From Batrachochytrium dendrobatidis JAM81 (lineage: Eukaryota; Chytridiomycota; Chytridiomycetes; Rhizophydiales): 64,000 nucleotides of DNA. The DNA is taken from the NCBI RefSeq assembly GCF_000203795.2, contig NW_006281099.1, positions 3,994,532 to 4,058,531 on the forward strand, given 5' to 3'. Of this stretch, positions 59,282 through 64,000 are shown one piece after another (position 1 is the stretch's first letter; every line of letters starts with the position of its first letter). The translations under genes and the position numbers were made by a program. The notes under the pieces were generated by a model. The model did not search any database. It had not been told where the DNA came from and saw only the letters and a list, made by a program, of their open reading frames with translations.

Positions 59282-60989
59282 TATTTTCAAGAATGGTCAT
59301 GTGCTGGTTAGACCGATTCCTGATCAAAATCATTAGTATGAACATGATTTTGATCAAAAGATCATGGTAGTCGGACTTGGCTGTTTGTGATGAAATGATA
59401 CGATTATTTCAAGTAATATGACAGGCACGCATCGATGGATATCCAACTCTTGAACAGAGTTGATGGCATTGGATTGATAATAGACTTGACGTTAGTTGAA
59501 TTTGGATTGATCAAGATTCTAGGTGATGGAGATCAATTACAAAAAGTCCCATCACAAAATTATCATGAATATTGAATGCATCACACATGTCATTGCTCCG
59601 CAAGCTGATGAGTTTTCCAGTTTTAAAGACTGCACACTGCAATGAATTCCAAGGTTTAAGACGGGTATTCTTATTATGTCCAACATGGTACTACACATTG
59701 ATACTCTCGATGGTATTATCCAAGTCCACCAGCCAATCAAGTATAGTGTGAAGCAATATTCACCATGTATGTGCAGTACGATTGTTATCAGATCCAAACA
59801 CCAAGACTAGAATTACCGTCTAGACATTTTGGACTATTGTCGACTATGAGTTTGCAAGGATCGGCCTGATATTGTCTGCTATGGTTTTTTTGGTAATCAA
59901 AAAACGTTAAAGTGCTATCCGGAAAAACCCCAATGGCAAATTTCTAATCAAGGAGCGGGCTTCCTATCAATGCTGAATGCATAGCAAGGTGGGCCCGCTT
60001 GGTGGCAAGTTTTTACGCAGTGTTTAAAGTAAAAGCTATATCGACATGACAGCACCAAGTCATTGCTTTTTGTCAATGGCAGTCAACACACGATGCATCC
60101 AGCCATATACGAGCACGCCCGTCCAGTTTTACTTTCACAGCCAACTGCTGTTTTTCAGTGATGCTGCAGATTATTTGAAGTCGAAACATGTTTTACAGTT
60201 GGTTGAATGCGATTATAATACCGGGCTTAGGCTGTCTTTAGGTAAAGCGGACCACCACTGCACCCGTCAAATTTAGGCCTTGATTTATAGATAAATTTAA
60301 TTGTTTAGAGTATTAGCATCAAAAGATATGCAGCCAGTTAGAGGCCGAGATAGATGAATGACGCCAGTGACATGGCAAGCGGTTAATTTGAGCCATCCGA
60401 TCCCCGCTTTGCTAAATGCGATGGAATGGATTTGATGAACTACCATCTGAATAAATTGTACTCGGCCTATCCGGGGTTTTGTATAGTGGGAGGCCCATGA
60501 GTAAGGTAATGGAGGAGTGATAGCGCCATTTAGATAAACAAAAGAGTGCTTGAGTAGCGGTGCACCCATGATATCGAAATAGTCTGGTTTCAGATTCAAT
60601 GACTGATCCAAAGCTGGTATAAAAAGATAAAAGCCGCGGCCGAGGTGCTAAACTGCTGCTATTTAGCCTTGTTTATGGCTTTCCATTGCGGGTTATAAAA
60701 TTTTGTATGTTGTTTTGCTATGTATTTTAGAGTAAAGCATGCTCAGCAATGGTATCGCCTAATCAACATTACAGCCATAACCCGCCCACGTAAGCAAGCT
60801 AACATATTGTCTGCATTTTCTATAAATGAGGCTCACATGGTCTGTCTTTTAGATCTATATTCCAGTTGTTTATAACTCCATTGACTATTATTTTGAGTGT
60901 GCCAAATCTCTTTTTCACCAACTACACACCTGAAAACCCCTAGCTGTTTACATCCCTATTTACATCCCTATCTATCCAAGTATCACGAC
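59282..60989. other. Long spacer upstream of the ABC transporter
   Basis: 1.7 kb without a recognisable gene. The part at ~59840-60650 looks richer in G+C than neighbouring spacers and holds a hairpin-forming stretch at 59954-59999. A 104-codon minus frame (60297-60611) starts only at a TTG and has no family match. A weak family A-like terminus (TTACAGCCATAACC) occurs at ~60770. The 300 bp before the transporter are pyrimidine-rich with a repeated TTTACATCCCTAT. Confidence 0.4.
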
Positions 60990-63900
60990 ATGACAACCAA
61001 AGACAGCGCTACGGTCGTAGTGTCTGAGTTTTCACCCAATCTGGTCGAAGAACCTCCCGTTGTCGCCAAGCCCGAAAAAAGTATCTTTCCATGGGTTAAC
61101 AAAAAGGCAAATCCCACTGGACCCAAAGTCGCCTACCTTTCCCTTTACCGGCACGCAACTGCTTTCGATAAAGTCCTAATCACTATTGGCGTGGTTTGTG
61201 CAATGGTCAACGGTGCCATTCTGCCTTATATGACTATTGCGTTTGCAGACATCATGGATGCATTGATTATTTATGACGGCACGCCTGCAGGTCTAAGCAA
61301 GCTAAACTCTACTGTTTCTGATGGCGTGTTCCAGTTGGCAATGATAGGTCTTGGCGCTTTTGTATTGTCGTACATTCAAATGAGTTTTTGGATGCTGTCG
61401 GGCGAGAACCAATCCAAGCGAATTCGCGAACTTTATTTCAAGGCTATATTACGTCAGGAGGTTGCTTGGTTTGACAAGACATCGACAGGCGAACTCACTA
61501 GTCGTATGAATGCGGACACGACACTTATTCAGGAAGGCATGAGCGACAAAATCGGTCTTATTATTCAATCCTCGGCTGCTTTTATAGCCGGTTTCGTTAT
61601 TGGCTTTGTCAAGGGCTGGAGACTTACCCTGGTACTTTGCGTGGCAGTGCCAATTATTGCTGGGTGCGCGATGGTGTTATCTGGCTTTATCTCAGGAAAG
61701 TCTACTGATCAACAAGAAGCATATGCTGAATCAGGTGACATATCTCAACAGGCACTTTCTTCTATGCGAACTGTTGCTGCCTTTGGTGGTGAAGACCGCG
61801 AGGCTGACCGGTACGCGAAGCATCTTGACAGAGCAGAAGCCTTTGGTCTTCGAATGGCTCTCTTCAACGGTCTAGGAATTGGTATTACACAGATGGTTAT
61901 TTTCGACATGTACGCTTTGGCATTCTACTACGGTAATACTCTTATCCCGACATTTATGGGTCCAGGCGAGGTTGTCAATGTATTTTTTGCTATTATTATT
62001 GGTGCATTCTCACTTGGTAGTATCGGTACCCATCTTTTTGCCATGGGTTCTGCCCAAGGTGCTGCGTACAAGATTTTCGAAACAATTGACCGTATGTCGC
62101 CTATCGACTCCTCATCAGATGCTGGCTTAAAACCCGAATCAGTCAAGGGCACTATCCAGTTTACCAACATCAAGTTCCACTACCCATCTCGTGAAGACGT
62201 TCCCATTTTCAAAGACTTTACCCTGACTGTTCCCGAGGGAAAAACTGTTGCACTTGTTGGTTCTTCTGGTTCAGGCAAATCTACCACTGTCAAGCTTATT
62301 GAGCGTTTCTACGACCCAGTTTCTGGAAACGTATTCCTTGATGGCACTAATCTCAAGGATCTAAATGTGGCTTGGCTTCGTCAGCAAATTGGTATTGTTT
62401 CTCAAGAGCCTACTCTTTTCGACTGCTCGCTCCGTCAAAACATCATGTATGGTTATTGTGGAGACGCTAGTAGTCTTTCCGCTGAAAAGATTGACCAAAT
62501 GGTCGAGGAGGCGTGCAAAATGGCGAATGCATGGGAATTTATTCAGAAACTACCCAAGGGCATTGATACAGATGTCGGCGAAGCAGGATCTATGTTATCT
62601 GGTGGACAGAAGCAGCGTATTGCTATTGCTCGTGCCATCATCAAGAATCCTCGTATATTGCTTTTGGACGAAGCTACATCGGCTCTCGATACTGAATCTG
62701 AGCGTGTTGTGCAAGTTGCTCTTGAAAAGGCATCAAAGAACCGAACTACTGTTGTGATTGCGCATCGTTTGTCTACCATCAGAACTGCAGATGTAATTGT
62801 CGTCATGGCCCAAGGAGAAATTGTTGAAACCGGCACACATGATTCATTGGTCGCCCTTGGAGGCGTGTACCATGGTTTGGTTCAGGCTCAGACACTTCAT
62901 ACACGAGATGGTGGTGATATGACTGAGGAAGCCGTTGATGAAGCCAGAGATTCTGTTGATATTCCGAAAGCCAAAGCCGCGGAGAATCCTCTCAGCCGAC
63001 TCGACTCTAGACATTCTCGTAAATCTGTTGCCTCTGATAAAGTGGATGCATCTGACGAGGAATCTGAAAAGAATGAAAAGGTGGAAATCTTCCGTATTCT
63101 TCAACTCAATCGTCCCGAGTGGTGGCTGTTTGCCATTGGAGGCGTTGGTGCTGCTATCAATGGTGTTATCATGCCACTGTTCTCGGTTGTATTTTCTTCT
63201 ATTCTAGTGTCTCTGGGAACCCCCAGAGCCAACTTTTGGGCTCTGATGTTTGTCGTTTTGTCTTTGGTCGCACTTCTTGCTAGTTTCTGCCAGATTGGTC
63301 TATTCAAGTATGCTGGACAAAAACTTACCCGTCGTCTTCGTGATATATTATTCCGTGCTATGCTTCGCCAAGAGATTGCCTTTTTTGACCGTGACGAAAA
63401 CTCTACTGGTATATTGACAACTAAGCTTGCAGAGGATTCCAATCTTGTGCAGGGTGTAACTGGACCAGTTTTTGGTGCTACTATTCAAGCGATTGCAGGA
63501 ATTATTGCTGGTGTGGCCATTGCATTTAGTGGTGCATGGCAGCTTGCGTTGGTTACTCTTGTGTTGGTCCCACTGATTGGTCTTTCTGGTTATCTGCAGA
63601 TTCAAGCATTGGTCGGATACGGTAAAAAATCCAGAAAGGCATACGAGGATGCAGGTCAAACTGCAACTGAGGCTATCGGATCTATTCGCACTGTCGTCAT
63701 GTTAACACAAGAAAAGACTTTCTACGATCGTTTCTTGGAGCAAATCAAGGTTCCACATCGCATGTCAGTACAGGGAGCATTTGTTGCTGCTTTTGGATTT
63801 GCTTTCTCTCAGGCAATCATGTTGTGGGCTTGGAGTTTGTCATTCTACTACGGATCTCGTCTTATTGTTTGGGGAATGTACGATTCTCAAACCGTTTTCC

Positions 63901-64000
63901 GAGTCATCTTTGCCACCATCTTTACAGCCATGTCGGCTGGTCAGATTACTCAACATACACCCGATGCTGCCAAGGCCAAACTTGCTGCTATATCGATTTT
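60990..64000 (+). CDS. ABCB-type (P-glycoprotein-like) transporter, 3' end outside the window
   Basis: An uninterrupted frame from the ATG at 60990 to the window end (1,003 codons, no intron). Layout: an N-terminal cytosolic stretch, six-TM domain 1, NBD1 with Walker A GSSGSGKST (~residue 425), Q-loop VSQEPTLFD, signature LSGGQKQR (~535), Walker B ILLLDEATSALD and H-loop IAHRLST. A charged linker follows, then TM domain 2 (EWWLFAIGGVGAAINGVIMP; RQEIAFFDRDENSTG). The second NBD lies beyond 64000. Full-length ABCB exporters move lipids, peptides or drugs across the plasma or organelle membrane (family knowledge); the substrate cannot be told. The lack of introns contrasts with its neighbours. 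Confidence 0.95.
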   Translation, partial: MTTKDSATVVVSEFSPNLVEEPPVVAKPEKSIFPWVNKKANPTGPKVAYLSLYRHATAFDKVLITIGVVCAMVNGAILPYMTIAFADIMDALIIYDGTPAGLSKLNSTVSDGVFQLAMIGLGAFVLSYIQMSFWMLSGENQSKRIRELYFKAILRQEVAWFDKTSTGELTSRMNADTTLIQEGMSDKIGLIIQSSAAFIAGFVIGFVKGWRLTLVLCVAVPIIAGCAMVLSGFISGKSTDQQEAYAESGDISQQALSSMRTVAAFGGEDREADRYAKHLDRAEAFGLRMALFNGLGIGITQMVIFDMYALAFYYGNTLIPTFMGPGEVVNVFFAIIIGAFSLGSIGTHLFAMGSAQGAAYKIFETIDRMSPIDSSSDAGLKPESVKGTIQFTNIKFHYPSREDVPIFKDFTLTVPEGKTVALVGSSGSGKSTTVKLIERFYDPVSGNVFLDGTNLKDLNVAWLRQQIGIVSQEPTLFDCSLRQNIMYGYCGDASSLSAEKIDQMVEEACKMANAWEFIQKLPKGIDTDVGEAGSMLSGGQKQRIAIARAIIKNPRILLLDEATSALDTESERVVQVALEKASKNRTTVVIAHRLSTIRTADVIVVMAQGEIVETGTHDSLVALGGVYHGLVQAQTLHTRDGGDMTEEAVDEARDSVDIPKAKAAENPLSRLDSRHSRKSVASDKVDASDEESEKNEKVEIFRILQLNRPEWWLFAIGGVGAAINGVIMPLFSVVFSSILVSLGTPRANFWALMFVVLSLVALLASFCQIGLFKYAGQKLTRRLRDILFRAMLRQEIAFFDRDENSTGILTTKLAEDSNLVQGVTGPVFGATIQAIAGIIAGVAIAFSGAWQLALVTLVLVPLIGLSGYLQIQALVGYGKKSRKAYEDAGQTATEAIGSIRTVVMLTQEKTFYDRFLEQIKVPHRMSVQGAFVAAFGFAFSQAIMLWAWSLSFYYGSRLIVWGMYDSQTVFRVIFATIFTAMSAGQITQHTPDAAKAKLAAISI

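Noticed and set aside
60297..60611. 104-codon minus-strand frame
   Set aside because: It starts only at a TTG, has no recognisable features and no splice partners were found.

Overview
The window is a compact, intron-rich nuclear region of a zoosporic fungus. Most genes have several introns, usually 50 to 150 bp, with GT...AG borders. The gene set is fungal and opisthokont: trehalose-6-phosphate synthase/phosphatase, MICOS Mic26/27, OXA1, GCN20-type ABCF, glucosidase II. It also has a SHIPPO-repeat (ODF3-like) protein typical of flagellated cells, a prominin-like pentaspan protein, an RRM-type TRMT2A and a CDKAL1-type methylthiotransferase, which ordinary yeasts and moulds usually lack. AT-rich spacers and these retained genes suggest a chytrid, possibly Batrachochytrium-like; that is inference, and no marker for species was found.

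Layout. 1-10.4 kb: TRM5 (5' end outside the window), RPR2 (RNase P), a prominin-like gene and a SHIPPO-repeat gene, with copies of a terminal-inverted-repeat element between them. 11.2-15.5 kb: CCT5 and an MMS2/UEV1-type gene. 16.3-24.3 kb: a 1,724-aa ankyrin/coiled-coil protein, a HERP-like membrane protein and MIC26/27. 24.4-33.6 kb: a TPS-TPP fusion and two tRNA-modification genes (TRMT2A-type, CDKAL1-type). 33.9-36.8 kb: a BTB protein. 37.2-59.3 kb: a nearly identical 2.1-kb inverted duplication flanks about 17.8 kb that holds ABCF3/GCN20, eL14 and uL18 (divergent), tRNA-Ser(UGA), OXA1, glucosidase II alpha and a cysteine-rich secreted-protein gene. Each arm carries another cysteine-rich secreted-protein gene and a small basic-protein gene. 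61.0-64.0 kb: the start of an intronless ABCB transporter that runs off the window.

Functions. Three tRNA-modification enzymes, an RNase P subunit, two ribosomal proteins, a tRNA and GCN20 serve translation. CCT5, glucosidase II, the HERP-like protein and the UEV serve folding, ER quality control and ubiquitin signalling. MIC26/27 and OXA1 serve the mitochondrial inner membrane. The accessory content is the secreted 8-cysteine family, the inverted duplication and two dispersed repeat families. I found no CRISPR array, rRNA, telomeric repeat or intact autonomous transposon.

Exon coordinates were derived by hand from splice-site consensus and reading-frame continuity. Where a complete gene is claimed, the exon lengths sum to a multiple of three.
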